Shown: positions 25,505-34,209 of the stretch, in pieces
Position numbering within the stretch: position 1 is the first letter of the stretch
Layout: the number at the start of each line of letters is the position of its first letter
Origin: Novispirillum itersonii
Lineage (GTDB): Bacteria > Pseudomonadota > Alphaproteobacteria > Rhodospirillales > Rhodospirillaceae
DNA length: 64,000 nt
Reading direction: 5' to 3'
NCBI RefSeq assembly: GCF_014205675.1
Contig: NZ_JACIIX010000013.1
Coordinates: 1-64,000, forward strand
Position numbers and translations under genes: made by a program
The notes under the pieces: generated by a model
The model's input: the letters and a program-made list of their open reading frames with translations, nothing else
The model's database searches: none
What the model was told of the DNA's origin: nothing

Positions 25505-25553
25505 AGAGTATTTTCTTCGATTGACCGAAGTCCACTCAATCGGAAAATACTCT
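25505..25553. repeat. palindromic element 4 of 4
   Basis: Forty-nine-base hairpin with perfect 11-bp outer arms AGAGTATTTTC and GAAAATACTCT and inner arms CGATTGA and TCAATCG. Its right end overlaps the stop codon of sulfotransferase 2 by about 2 bp. Elements 3 and 4 are 14 bp apart, a spacing like that of elements 1 and 2. Confidence 0.82.
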
Positions 25554-26403
25554 ATAGGGCGTACCCCAGCCGTACCATCATCTCGCCATGATCGCGTTCG
25601 ATCCGGCGCACCTGCGTCGGCGTCAGGGCCGCCTGCCAGCCCCCGGCCCGCCCGACCCGGAAATGGCTGCGGCCATCGCCGCGCAAGGCAAAGCCTTCCT
25701 GCCGGTCCCGCGCCTTCAGGCGGTCGAAGCGGGTTGCTTCCACCGCTGCGGCAATCCGGTCCGCCGCCGTGGGCAAACCGGCAAAAGCGGCCATTTTGCT
25801 GAACTCCCCCACCGGATCGCTCAAAAGATCCTCGTACCGGATCAGCAGGCGCGGCATTTCTTCAGCGGTCAGCCAGCTCCGGCAATGACTGCTCCAGTCC
25901 AGCAGGAGAATGGGAAGCTGTGGACCCGCCGCCGCATCGGGGTCAAAGTCCAGCCGGTACCCGGGGTCTGCCATCCGGGCAATGGCCTCATCCTGATCGC
26001 AGTCAAAAAACTCGGCGAAGGACACGGCAATGTCGCGGGGATCACGGACCAGATGGATCGCCCCGGCCGTCGCCCGAGCGGACAGCCGGGCATCCCCCTC
26101 CTCCGTCCGGGTCCATGCATCATGGGTCCGGTACAGGGCGGGGCGGGACAGATGGCGCGCTTCCGCCTCCAGCCGCAGCGGCTTCAGGGTGATCGCCTCT
26201 TCCGGCGTCAGGTCCGCCAGCTTGATGCCCAGCGCGTCATCGAAGCCCAGCAGCCCGAAATCCACCGGAACCCGCAGGATCTGGTCCCGGATGCTCCGGA
26301 CGTCTCCCGCTCCGGCCAGAAGCTGCGCCACGAACAGGCGCAGCCACGTACTGCCGGATTTCGGATAAGCGGCAATCCAGATGATTTTTCGGATATCAGA
26401 CAA
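25552..26403 (-). CDS. sulfotransferase 2 of the RiPP cluster
   Basis: The 283-aa protein is a paralogue of sulfotransferase 1: phosphosulfate loop YPKSGSTW (13-20), 3'-phosphate motif LVRDPRD (118-124) with the following Ser, and the C-terminal FRVGRAGGWQAALTPTQV block. It is on the opposite strand to the cyclase and PqqD-like genes, convergent with the former and divergent from the latter. Two sulfotransferases in one small peptide cluster suggest two acceptor sites or two substrates. No second precursor peptide was found near it. Confidence 0.83.
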   Translation of the reverse strand: MSDIRKIIWIAAYPKSGSTWLRLFVAQLLAGAGDVRSIRDQILRVPVDFGLLGFDDALGIKLADLTPEEAITLKPLRLEAEARHLSRPALYRTHDAWTRTEEGDARLSARATAGAIHLVRDPRDIAVSFAEFFDCDQDEAIARMADPGYRLDFDPDAAAGPQLPILLLDWSSHCRSWLTAEEMPRLLIRYEDLLSDPVGEFSKMAAFAGLPTAADRIAAAVEATRFDRLKARDRQEGFALRGDGRSHFRVGRAGGWQAALTPTQVRRIERDHGEMMVRLGYAL

Positions 26404-26585
26404 AATCGCGCAGTCTCCGGCGGGGCTTCAGGCTTGTGGAATGACAGATCCCGGCGGGGACCAGAGGGCGGGCAGGACGGAAGGATCGTAAGGGGCAACA
26501 CGCGGGGCAGCAACAGGTCTGGACAGCTTTCCGCAGGAAATGCCATAAATCGCCAGACTTATGATTTTACAGGATACCCCGCCCG

Positions 26586-26873
26586 ATGACCGAACTTTCT
26601 ACGGGGACCATCCTCGAACGGAACAGGGATATGCTCTTTTCCCACATTGATCATGAAGTGGTGATTTTCCACATGATGAAGGGAGCATACTTTTCGCTCG
26701 ACGAGGTCGGAGCGGATATCTGGTCGCGCCTTGACACCCCGATGACCGTGGCAGCGCTGTGCGACAGCCTGACCGCCGATTATGACGGAGACGGTGCCGA
26801 GATTGAGCGGGACGTTCTGGTGCTGCTGGCTGACATGAAAGACGCCGGTCTGGTCATCCTGCACCAGCCGTAA
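26586..26873 (+). CDS. PqqD-like RiPP recognition protein (lasso B1-type)
   Basis: The 95-aa protein has the PqqD/RRE winged-helix fold pattern: LERNRDMLFSHIDHEVVIFHM, then GAYFSLDEVGADIWSRLD and two C-terminal helices. Stand-alone RRE proteins bind the precursor leader and deliver it to the processing enzymes. In lasso clusters it normally sits beside a B2 transglutaminase-like peptidase; here the next gene encodes an HPr-kinase-like protein and no such peptidase is present. ATG 26586 follows a 180-bp gap that should hold the promoter. Confidence 0.83.
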   Translation: MTELSTGTILERNRDMLFSHIDHEVVIFHMMKGAYFSLDEVGADIWSRLDTPMTVAALCDSLTADYDGDGAEIERDVLVLLADMKDAGLVILHQP

Positions 26874-26943
26874 GGCTGACTCCGGACGGCCTTCCGCAGC
26901 CGGTCCGGTAAACATGGGTCAGGTCGATGAACAAGGCGCTGTG

Positions 26944-27843
26944 ATGAGAAAAACGGTTGAACTGGGTGGCTGGCGATACTGCGGCGACATTCTGCCCCCG
27001 GGCGGGGTGGCGGTGGAGACCGATGCCCCGGCCGACATTACGGTGACCGTCACCGCCGTTCCTGCCGCACCGGAGGACTCCTCCCCCGGACATCCGCTGT
27101 GGCGGAACCTGACGGATGGCCGGATCCTGCTGTCGGTGCCCGGAATTGGCCGCTTCTGCCTGTCCGGGGGCGACAGGGTTGATGTCGAACCGGCTGCCGG
27201 GGCCGACCCGGTCAGCCTTGGCCTGCTCCTGAGCGGACCGGTGCTGGCCGTGCTGAACCGTCAGCGCGGTCTGCTCCCGTTCGACGGAGCCGCCCTTGGC
27301 CTGAACGGCGGAGCCCTGCTGATCGTCGGGGCTTCCGGTGTGGGGAAAAGCACTCTGGCCGCCGTTCTGGCGCAACAGGGGTGGCCGGTGCTGGCCGACG
27401 GGGTTGTGTCCGTCTCGTCCCGGAAGGACGGGGCAGAGCTGATACGGGGTGCCCCCTGCCTGCGGCTGTGGCGGCGGTCTGCCCGGATGCTCGGCCTTAA
27501 TCCGGAGGAATACCCGCCGCTGCGGCCCGGAGTTCCGCGATTTGACACCCAATGGGACGGCCTGCCCCCCCGCCCCCGCCCCATCACCGGGATCGCCATC
27601 CTGCTGAACCGGGCCGCACGGCCGGAGTGCGAGCGGCTGTCTCCGGGGCAGGCGGTGGCCTGCCTGACGCGCGCGCTGTGGAGCCGCCCGGCCTATGCTG
27701 AGGACCGGCCCGGCGCAGCGGCGTTGATAACAGATCTGGCGGCGCTGACGTCCTCGGCCCCCTGCTGGCGTCTGACGCTGGCAGAGGACCTCGGCGGCCT
27801 GACACCGACAGCCGATCTGCTGAAGCAGTCGATCGGCCTGTAA
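26944..27843 (+). CDS. HPr-kinase-like protein 3
   Basis: The 299-aa protein has the same architecture as the two other HPr-kinase-like proteins in the cluster. Walker A is intact (GASGVGKS, 129-136), but the preceding His is Asp (LPFDGAAL) and the Asp pair is Asp-Gly (ADGVV), so ATP may bind without normal catalysis. It follows the PqqD-like gene closely in the same direction and may form a complex with it. ATG 26944 has AAGG 8 nt upstream; ATG 26914 is a possible alternative adding ten unconserved residues. Confidence 0.7.
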   Translation: MRKTVELGGWRYCGDILPPGGVAVETDAPADITVTVTAVPAAPEDSSPGHPLWRNLTDGRILLSVPGIGRFCLSGGDRVDVEPAAGADPVSLGLLLSGPVLAVLNRQRGLLPFDGAALGLNGGALLIVGASGVGKSTLAAVLAQQGWPVLADGVVSVSSRKDGAELIRGAPCLRLWRRSARMLGLNPEEYPPLRPGVPRFDTQWDGLPPRPRPITGIAILLNRAARPECERLSPGQAVACLTRALWSRPAYAEDRPGAAALITDLAALTSSAPCWRLTLAEDLGGLTPTADLLKQSIGL

Positions 27844-27874
27844 AATAAAATATCAATAATGTGCCTGCATCTTT

Positions 27875-28489
27875 TCACGCCCTCCCCTCTTCAGGAGTGG
27901 AGGAGGGAAAGACAGCGCGCCCGATCTGGCGGGCCCGTTCCAGCAGGGCTTCCGGTGCCCCCGGATCAGACAGCAGCAACAGACGGGATGTCACGACCGG
28001 TGCGCCGCAGTACCCGAAGATTCCATGATCAATCTGGGTTTTCATGGCACTCTCATAGCCATGCCGGGCATAAGTCCCCTGATCTGCTCCGCCGATTGCG
28101 ACCAGATGGACGGAAAGCCACCCCAGCTTTTTCCGGATCACCGCCTCCGCCCGGTCATCATAGGCCCAGCCACTGGTGAACACCCGGTCAATCCAGCCTT
28201 TCAGCAGGGCCGGCATCGACCACCAGTACACCGGATAGACCAGAACCAGCGCATCAGACCGTTGCAGGCGGGCCTGTTCCGCCGCCACATCGGCGGGGAC
28301 CGGGGCCTGATGCAGGTGCACGGCATTATCCGCCGCCGTATAGCGGGGATCAAATCCCCCGGCGGCCAGATCGACCAGCTCGACACTCGCCCCGGGGCTG
28401 CCTGCGGTGATCCCTGCGGCGATGGTCCGGGCAATCTTCTGCGTCAGCGCTTCACGCTCCGGGTGGGCAACAATGATGGTAGAGTGCAT
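27875..28489 (-). CDS. flavodoxin-like NAD(P)H:quinone oxidoreductase
   Basis: The 204-aa protein has the flavodoxin-like fold of the NQO1/KefF/MdaB group: STIIVAHPE at the N-terminus, YPVYWWSMPALLKGWIDRVFT and WAYDD. Members bind FMN or FAD and reduce quinones or other electrophiles by two electrons. The gene is divergent from a TetR regulator with a palindromic operator between them, so it is probably induced by a small electrophile. ATG 28489 has AGGAGGA 8 nt upstream. Confidence 0.87.
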   Translation of the reverse strand: MHSTIIVAHPEREALTQKIARTIAAGITAGSPGASVELVDLAAGGFDPRYTAADNAVHLHQAPVPADVAAEQARLQRSDALVLVYPVYWWSMPALLKGWIDRVFTSGWAYDDRAEAVIRKKLGWLSVHLVAIGGADQGTYARHGYESAMKTQIDHGIFGYCGAPVVTSRLLLLSDPGAPEALLERARQIGRAVFPSSTPEEGRA

Positions 28490-28534
28490 GGTGCTTCCTC
28501 CTGATCCGGGACTGCGATCCACAGCCCACAGAAA

Positions 28535-28563
28535 TATACAAAAAGTAACTTACCTTTGGTATA
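28535..28563. promoter_or_regulatory. palindromic operator, probable TetR-family binding site
   Basis: A 29-bp palindrome centred on C28549 has outer half-sites TATAC/GTATA and inner half-sites GTAA/TTAC. It lies in the 89-bp gap between the divergent oxidoreductase (start 28489) and TetR genes (start 28579), so one bound repressor dimer could control both. Confidence 0.72.
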
Positions 28564-28578
28564 TAGAGACATCCGATA

Positions 28579-29199
28579 ATGCCGACAACACCTGAATTCC
28601 AGAAAAGTAAGCGCGTCCGCCTCAACCGCGCGGAACGGCTGAGGCAACTGATTGATGTGTCGTGGGACATCATCCGGCAGGACGGGACCGATGCCCTGAC
28701 CCTGCCGACCCTTGCCCTGCGGGCACAAGTCGCCAAGCCGGTTGTCTATGACCACTTCGGCACACGCAACGGCCTGCTGGCCCGGCTGTATCAGGACTTT
28801 GACCAACGGCAGACCGCGCGGATCGATATCGCGCTTGCCGGAAGCGGGCCGACCCTGCGGGAGACGGCGACGGTGATCGCAACCTCCTACATCTCCTGCG
28901 TCTTCGCACAGGGGCAGGAGATTCCCGGGGTTCTGGCTGCCCTCGCCGGTTCGCCGGAACTGGAGACAATCAAGCGGGAGTATCAGCGGGCCTTTATTGC
29001 CAAGTGCCGGACCATCCTGACCCCCTTTTCTCCGCAGCACACCATCAGACCGGCAGCGCTGTGGGCGATGCTGGGGGCGGCGGATACCCTCTCGGCGGCC
29101 GCGGCATCAGGGGAAATTACCCTTGAGGAGGCCACCGGGGAACTGTCGCGCCTGATTATGGCCATTCCGGACAGCAGCGCCCCCGGCGAAGCCGTCTGA
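28579..29199 (+). CDS. TetR/AcrR-family transcriptional regulator
   Basis: The 206-aa protein has the N-terminal TetR helix-turn-helix (LRQLIDVSWDIIRQDGTDALTL, then LRAQVAKPVVYDHFGTRNGLLARLY) and a variable helical ligand domain. It probably represses itself and the divergent oxidoreductase through the palindrome at 28535-28563. The inducer cannot be told from sequence. Confidence 0.88.
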   Translation: MPTTPEFQKSKRVRLNRAERLRQLIDVSWDIIRQDGTDALTLPTLALRAQVAKPVVYDHFGTRNGLLARLYQDFDQRQTARIDIALAGSGPTLRETATVIATSYISCVFAQGQEIPGVLAALAGSPELETIKREYQRAFIAKCRTILTPFSPQHTIRPAALWAMLGAADTLSAAAASGEITLEEATGELSRLIMAIPDSSAPGEAV

Positions 29200-29332
29200 T
29201 CCGGCCATAATCGCCCCTTGCATTCGTTTGCAAAATCGGGCATCCCTGCCGCCTGACGTTGGGGAACCGGCCTTTGCGCCGCCCCCACACCCCACAGCTC
29301 CGTTATCTCTCCTTGGCGGATACCGACAGGCG

Positions 29333-30340
29333 ATGACCCCCGGCACCCAGCCCCCTGCGGCCAGAGTCACTTCCCTTGATGTTGCCCGGCTGGCGAATGT
29401 CTCGCAGTCGGCGGTGTCGCGCACCTTCACGCCCGGTGCCAGTGTGTCGGAGAAAACCCGGGAACGGGTGCTGGCCGCCGCCGCCCAGCTGGGCTACCGC
29501 CCCAACATTCTGGCCCGCAGCCTGATCACCGGGCGCAGCAATATGGTCGGGCTGGTGCTGTCGGAACTGTCCAACCCCTATTACCCGCCGCTGCTGGAAA
29601 AACTGTCCGATGCCTTGCAGGCGCAGGGGCGGCATCTGCTGCTGTTCACCGTCCCGCGTGATCAGGATGTGGAACTGCTGATCCCCCGGGTGTTGCAGTA
29701 TCAGGTGGATGCGGTGGTGATCTGCGCCGGAACCGTCTCCTCCGGGATGGCGGCGGCCTGTGCCCGCGACCGCCGCCCGGTGCTGCTGCTGAACCGCACC
29801 GCCGACCACCCGGAGGCCGATCATATCCTGTGCGACAACGAAGACGGCGGACGGCAGGCGGCAGCGGCGCTGATCGCCGCCGGATGTCACCGTCTGGGCC
29901 TGATCACCGGCCAGAAGGAGACCCTGACCAGCGACCACCGCTGTCAGGGCTTTCTGGCCGAGGCCGCCCGCCACGGCATCCCGGTGGCACAGGCCGACGG
30001 CGGTTTCACCCGCAGCGGCGGGGCCGAGGCCGCCCACCGCCTGCTGACCGCCCCGCAGCGGCCGGACGGCCTGTTTGCCGCCAATGATCTGATGGCGCTG
30101 GAAGCCCGCCGCGTTGCCACCGATCTCGGGCTGTCGGTACCCGGCGACCTGAAGCTGATCGGCTTTGATGATACCGCCGATGCCGCACAGGCCGGTCTGG
30201 CCACCCTGCGCCAGCCGGTGGAGGAGATGGTGCGCGCCACCGCCCTGCGGCTGGACGCCCGCCTGAACGGGGCCGCCCCCGCCCCGGCCATCACCCTGCC
30301 GGTCACCCTGATCCGCCGCGCCAGCCTTGGTGCGGCGTAA
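29333..30340 (+). CDS. LacI-family transcriptional regulator
   Basis: The 335-aa protein has a LacI helix-turn-helix (SLDVARLANVSQSAVSRTF), the hinge helix (GYRPNILARSLITGRSN) and a periplasmic-binding-protein-like sugar domain (GLVLSELSNPYYPPLLE). ATG 29333 is taken because the helix-turn-helix then begins about 12 residues in. It is followed 39 nt later by a SemiSWEET sugar transporter gene, suggesting a sugar effector. Confidence 0.9.
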   Translation: MTPGTQPPAARVTSLDVARLANVSQSAVSRTFTPGASVSEKTRERVLAAAAQLGYRPNILARSLITGRSNMVGLVLSELSNPYYPPLLEKLSDALQAQGRHLLLFTVPRDQDVELLIPRVLQYQVDAVVICAGTVSSGMAAACARDRRPVLLLNRTADHPEADHILCDNEDGGRQAAAALIAAGCHRLGLITGQKETLTSDHRCQGFLAEAARHGIPVAQADGGFTRSGGAEAAHRLLTAPQRPDGLFAANDLMALEARRVATDLGLSVPGDLKLIGFDDTADAAQAGLATLRQPVEEMVRATALRLDARLNGAAPAPAITLPVTLIRRASLGAA

Positions 30341-30379
30341 CCCCCCTCTTCCTCTCCCTCCATCGGAAAGTGCCGCACC

Positions 30380-30664
30380 ATGGTGCCTGAGTCCCTCGCC
30401 CCTTATGTTGAATACGTCGGTTCCACCGCCGGGGCGCTGACCACCTTTGCCTTCCTGCCGCAGGTGATCAAGGTGTGGCGGACCCGCTGCGCCGATGACC
30501 TGTCGTTCCTGACCTTTGCCGTGTTCTGCCTTGGTGTGGCCCTGTGGATGGCCTATGGCCTGATGATCGACTCCCCGCCGCTGATCGTCACCAACGCCAT
30601 CACCTTCGTTCTGGCGCTGGCGCTGGTGGTGATGAAGATCGCCTTCACCCGTAAGACCGCATAA
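30380..30664 (+). CDS. SemiSWEET-type sugar transporter
   Basis: The 94-aa protein has three transmembrane helices (a single MtN3 triple-helix bundle) with the PQ motif in FLPQVIKVW and the conserved NAITFVLALALVV helix. SemiSWEETs work as dimers and let sugars diffuse across the inner membrane. It lies just after a LacI-family regulator and is followed by a strong terminator, so the two may form a small sugar-responsive unit. Confidence 0.87.
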   Translation: MVPESLAPYVEYVGSTAGALTTFAFLPQVIKVWRTRCADDLSFLTFAVFCLGVALWMAYGLMIDSPPLIVTNAITFVLALALVVMKIAFTRKTA

Positions 30665-30687
30665 GACGCAGACAGACCTCCATGCAG

Positions 30688-30716
30688 AAAGGGCGCCCCT
30701 CACGGAGCGCCCTTTT
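30688..30716 (+). terminator. intrinsic terminator after the SemiSWEET gene
   Basis: Stem AAAGGGCGC/GCGCCCTTT with a 10-nt loop, followed by a short T-run; A/T symmetry allows use from both sides, including the chemoreceptor gene ending at 30740 on the minus strand. Confidence 0.85.
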
Positions 30717-30739
30717 GCTGTATCCTGCGGGGGTGATGA

Positions 30740-32422
30740 TCAGCCGCCGCGTACGGTATGGATAAAGCGGTCCACTTCCTGACTCAGGGTGCCGGACTGC
30801 ACCGCCAGATCGGCAGCCGACTGCTGCACCTGCGCGGCAACGCTGCTGGCCTCCTGCGAGGTATGGGCGATGCGGCTGACGTTGCCGGTGACGATTTCCG
30901 TCCCCTGCGCCGCCTCCACCGCATTGCGGGCGATTTCGCGGGTGGCGGCCCCCTGCTGTTCCACGGCGCTGGCAATGGCGGCGGACACTTCGCTCATACG
31001 GGTGATCTGGCTGCTGATACGGTTCATCGCCTGCACGGCGGCGGTGGTTGCCGACTGCACATCCTGAATCTGGGTGCCGATTTCGCTGGTGGCACGGCTG
31101 GTCTGGGTGGCCAGCGATTTCACCTCGTTCGCCACCACGGCAAAGCCCTTGCCGAGGTCCCCGGCACGGGCGGCCTCGATGGTGGCATTCAGGGCCAGCA
31201 GGTTGGTCTGACTGGCGATGTCGTTGATCAGCCCGACCACATCACCAATCTTCTGCACCGCGCCGGACAGGCCTTCCACCACATGGGCGGTTTCCTCGGC
31301 ATGCTGCACCGCTTCCGCCGACAGAACGGAAGACTGCTCCACCTGCCGGGCGATTTCCTGAATCGATGCCGACAGCTCTTCAGACGCTGAGGCCACGGTC
31401 TGCACGTTGGCCGAGGCCTGATCCGCCGCGCCGGTGGCTTCCGTGCCACGGGCGTTGACCTCGCCGGAGATGTCGGACATCACCTGCGCATTATCCTGCA
31501 TCGACCGCGCCGCGTCGGAGACGGAGGCAACAACGGCGCTGACCGTCTGCTCGAAGGTATCCGCCATGCTGTTCAGCAGGGCGCGCTTTTCAGCCTCCGC
31601 CTGCTCAGCCAGATGCGCCTGTTCAGCCTCCAGCCGCCGGGCCTCGATGCCTTTTACCTTAAACACCTCGACGGCACGGGCCATCTCGCCGACTTCATCG
31701 CCGCGCCGGGTGCCATGGACCGTCACCGTCAGGTCTCCGGCGGCCAGACTGTCCATCACCGCGCCAAGGCGGGCCAGCGGGGTGGTCACCCCCTGCGCCA
31801 CCACCCAGATCGCCAGCGCCAGCACCATCAGCGTTGCCACCGACGGCACCGCCACCGACAGGACAACCAGCTGATCAGACCGCGTCTGCAATTCGGAGGA
31901 CAGAGCATCGGTTTCCGCCACCAGTGCCAGCGTCAGCGGCAGCATGGTCTGGGTGACCCCTTCCACCTCCGGCAGAAACTGCGAGCGGAAGGCGGTATTG
32001 GCGTCTTCATCCCGGTTCACCAAGGCCAGCGCGGTGATCGCCTCGGCGCTGGTGAACGCGGCATCAAACTTCGCCCGCACGGCCTTCAGGGTATCGACAT
32101 AGCCCGGCAGCGCGTGTCCGGCCTTATCGAGACGGTCATAGAAATCACTGCGGACCGTCGGCAGCGTCTCCTTCAGGCGGGTGATTTCCGGCACGCTCTC
32201 TTCGGCAATCATGGTGGCCACGGTCGCCCGCAGGCCGGTGGCAATCCGGTTGGCGCCAATCATCTGCGCCTGCCCGGCCGCATTGCCTTTCAGCAGGGCA
32301 TCGTACTGATCCGACATTTTCTTGATCTGCACCGCGCTGATGGCGGCGCAGCCGATAGAAACCGCCCCCAGCAACAACAGGACCAACAGCACCTTGGTCC
32401 TGACCCGAATGTTCGCCAGCAT
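30740..32422 (-). CDS. methyl-accepting chemotaxis protein
   Basis: The 560-aa receptor has TM1 at about residues 9-30, a four-helix-bundle periplasmic domain, TM2 near residue 200 ([20 protein letters not shown]), a HAMP domain ([21 protein letters not shown]) and a signalling hairpin with the tip [21 protein letters not shown]. No soluble sensor domain is added. No C-terminal CheR-docking pentapeptide is seen. ATG 32422 has GGAGG 8 nt upstream. The ligand is unknown. Confidence 0.92.
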   Translation of the reverse strand: MLANIRVRTKVLLVLLLLGAVSIGCAAISAVQIKKMSDQYDALLKGNAAGQAQMIGANRIATGLRATVATMIAEESVPEITRLKETLPTVRSDFYDRLDKAGHALPGYVDTLKAVRAKFDAAFTSAEAITALALVNRDEDANTAFRSQFLPEVEGVTQTMLPLTLALVAETDALSSELQTRSDQLVVLSVAVPSVATLMVLALAIWVVAQGVTTPLARLGAVMDSLAAGDLTVTVHGTRRGDEVGEMARAVEVFKVKGIEARRLEAEQAHLAEQAEAEKRALLNSMADTFEQTVSAVVASVSDAARSMQDNAQVMSDISGEVNARGTEATGAADQASANVQTVASASEELSASIQEIARQVEQSSVLSAEAVQHAEETAHVVEGLSGAVQKIGDVVGLINDIASQTNLLALNATIEAARAGDLGKGFAVVANEVKSLATQTSRATSEIGTQIQDVQSATTAAVQAMNRISSQITRMSEVSAAIASAVEQQGAATREIARNAVEAAQGTEIVTGNVSRIAHTSQEASSVAAQVQQSAADLAVQSGTLSQEVDRFIHTVRGG

Positions 32423-32995
32423 ATCAGCCCTCCGCTTTTTGCCCCGGCCCTGCCGGGGCCTGCATCCCAAACGGCCGCCGGAGGGGCAGACCCCTGCCCG
32501 TTCCGGCCCCCCAGCCGTAGCCCCCCGGAGAGAGACAAATCAAGCCCTATCTATAGTTCTAAAGAACCATGCCAGACACTGTGCCAGCATCTTTGTATGC
32601 CTGCCCCCGCAGAATTCCTGTCAGGCTGCGGCTGAGGACGGGAAATCATAGTTAGTTCAATCCTAAAATCAGCCTGAATATAAATAATAAGGAATATTCG
32701 ATTTACGCATACCCGGCGGCCTCTCTTTCTGCGATTCATACTTAAATCGATTTTAAAATTACGAGTCGGAATTGCACCACGCACCGTTCCGCGGGAATAT
32801 ATTTTCCTGAACACCCTTTGAAAGATCAGCCCCCGGCAATCTGCATGCAATACGTATACAGTGCGCCCAGCCCCTGACTGCCGGGCGGACACAGCACCGC
32901 TGAACGCACCACGCCGTGGCCCCCGACCGGATGCACTGGCAAAAAAGGTATGGCATAGCCCACCCTCCCCCGGGCGGCAGAGGTTCAGCCGGGGG
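32423..32995. other. 573-bp gene-free region
   Basis: No convincing gene is present; open frames here lack ribosome sites and protein-like composition. The middle part (about 32640-32800) is much more AT-rich than the rest of the window. It separates the chemoreceptor from the accessory block that follows and probably holds the chemoreceptor promoter. No tRNA, integrase site or clear repeat was recognised. Confidence 0.6.
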
Positions 32996-34093
32996 TCAGC
33001 CGGGGTCCAGCCCGTCAGGCGCTAAGCCAAGCGCACACAGGATCTGATAGTCGGCGGCGGCCCCACTGACGCCCCGGCGGGCACGGTGGCGGCCAGCCCG
33101 CTGGGCGAAGGGGGCATCAGGATAGCGTTCTCCGGCAGCGGGGGGCAGCAGCAGCGCAGACGGCACAGCCGGTGGCAGCGGGGTGACGGCGGCGGCCAGC
33201 ACATCGGCCATCGCCTGTTCAAAGAAACGCAGGCTCTGCGGCGGGTTCTGGCCCCGCCCCTGCATGGTGGCCATCCGTTGCCGGAACAGCCCGGTGCACA
33301 GGCTGACCGTCTCCGCCCCCGGCAGGCCCAGTTCCTGCCCCCGGCGCAGCACCGCCGCCGCCACGGCCGCATCGGTGGCGGCTGGCCAGACCCGGCGCCG
33401 GGCATCGCCCCAGCCTTCGGTCCGGGCGGCATCGAAGGCGGCAATCAGGCGGCTGGTATCGCTGTCGGGGCCATCTGGCGGAGGGGCACCAACCCCGGAA
33501 CCATCCTCGTCCGGCCGGGGTGAATCATCGACCGATGGTGGCACCCCGGCAGCAGCGCCGCGCTGCTGTGGCCTCTGCCCTCTGGTCTCTGGCTTCTGGC
33601 ATCTGGCTTCTGGTGTCTGGCCTCTGGCTTCTGGGGGGGAGGGTGGTTCTGAAACCACCCCCTCATCCACCCCCTCATCCACCCTGGGGGGTGGTGCGCA
33701 GGCTGCCACCTTCGCGGCCTGACGGCCCCGGCGGGAGGTCGGCAGGGTGCCCCCTCTGGCGGCGCGTTCCCCGTCAAGGCGCTTCTGTTCATCCCGGATC
33801 ATCCGGCGGCAGCAGAGAATACCATCCCCGGTACGGCTGAACACCCCGGCGTCCTCCAGCTCCCGCAGCAGCGGGGCAACATCGACGACCGGCACGCCGC
33901 ACAGGTTGGCAAGCTGGGTATCGTTCAGCGGGCGGCCATTGATGACCAGATGGCCGTAGGGCTCGGCGGTGTGCATCAGGCACAGCATTTCGGCCCACAG
34001 ACCGCGTGCCGCCAGACCGCAAAGGCGCAGCTGCGGGTCAGCCCGCCAGTCCGCCGGGAAAAACTTCATCCATGGATTTTTGGCCGATGCCAT
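32996..34093 (-). CDS. phage replication-like protein with winged-helix N-terminus
   Basis: The 365-aa protein begins with a segment typical of prophage replication-region proteins: WMKFFPADWRADPQLRLC, MHTAEPYGHLVINGRPL, then a winged-helix-like stretch LANLCGVPVVDVAPLLRELEDAGVFSR. A disordered middle contains a short tandem repeat (PEARGQT-PEARCQK-PETRGQR). The C-terminal part is a helical Ala-rich domain. No other phage genes are near, so it is an orphan prophage remnant or has been adopted by the accessory block. ATG 34093 has AAGGAG 6 nt upstream. Confidence 0.6.
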   Translation of the reverse strand: MASAKNPWMKFFPADWRADPQLRLCGLAARGLWAEMLCLMHTAEPYGHLVINGRPLNDTQLANLCGVPVVDVAPLLRELEDAGVFSRTGDGILCCRRMIRDEQKRLDGERAARGGTLPTSRRGRQAAKVAACAPPPRVDEGVDEGVVSEPPSPPEARGQTPEARCQKPETRGQRPQQRGAAAGVPPSVDDSPRPDEDGSGVGAPPPDGPDSDTSRLIAAFDAARTEGWGDARRRVWPAATDAAVAAAVLRRGQELGLPGAETVSLCTGLFRQRMATMQGRGQNPPQSLRFFEQAMADVLAAAVTPLPPAVPSALLLPPAAGERYPDAPFAQRAGRHRARRGVSGAAADYQILCALGLAPDGLDPG

Positions 34094-34209
34094 CGGGCGC
34101 TCCTTGTCGGCTGGCACAGAAGGGGGACCCTTCCATGATGACCCAAAGCCCGCAGAAGCCGGAAATGACATGAGTTACCGTAAAGGGACCCGGCACAGCA
34201 CGGCCAAGG

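Noticed and set aside
26404-26943. Search for a lasso B2 peptidase next to the PqqD-like gene
   Set aside because: No frame in the gaps has the Cys-His-Asp pattern or length (about 140 aa) of transglutaminase-like B2 proteins.
29303-30703. 466-aa minus-strand frame opposite the LacI and SemiSWEET genes
   Set aside because: Antisense shadow rich in Gly/His/Gln; both plus-strand genes have clear families.
32551-32892. 113-aa minus-strand frame in the AT-rich gap
   Set aside because: No ribosome site, no family resemblance, composition unlike neighbours.
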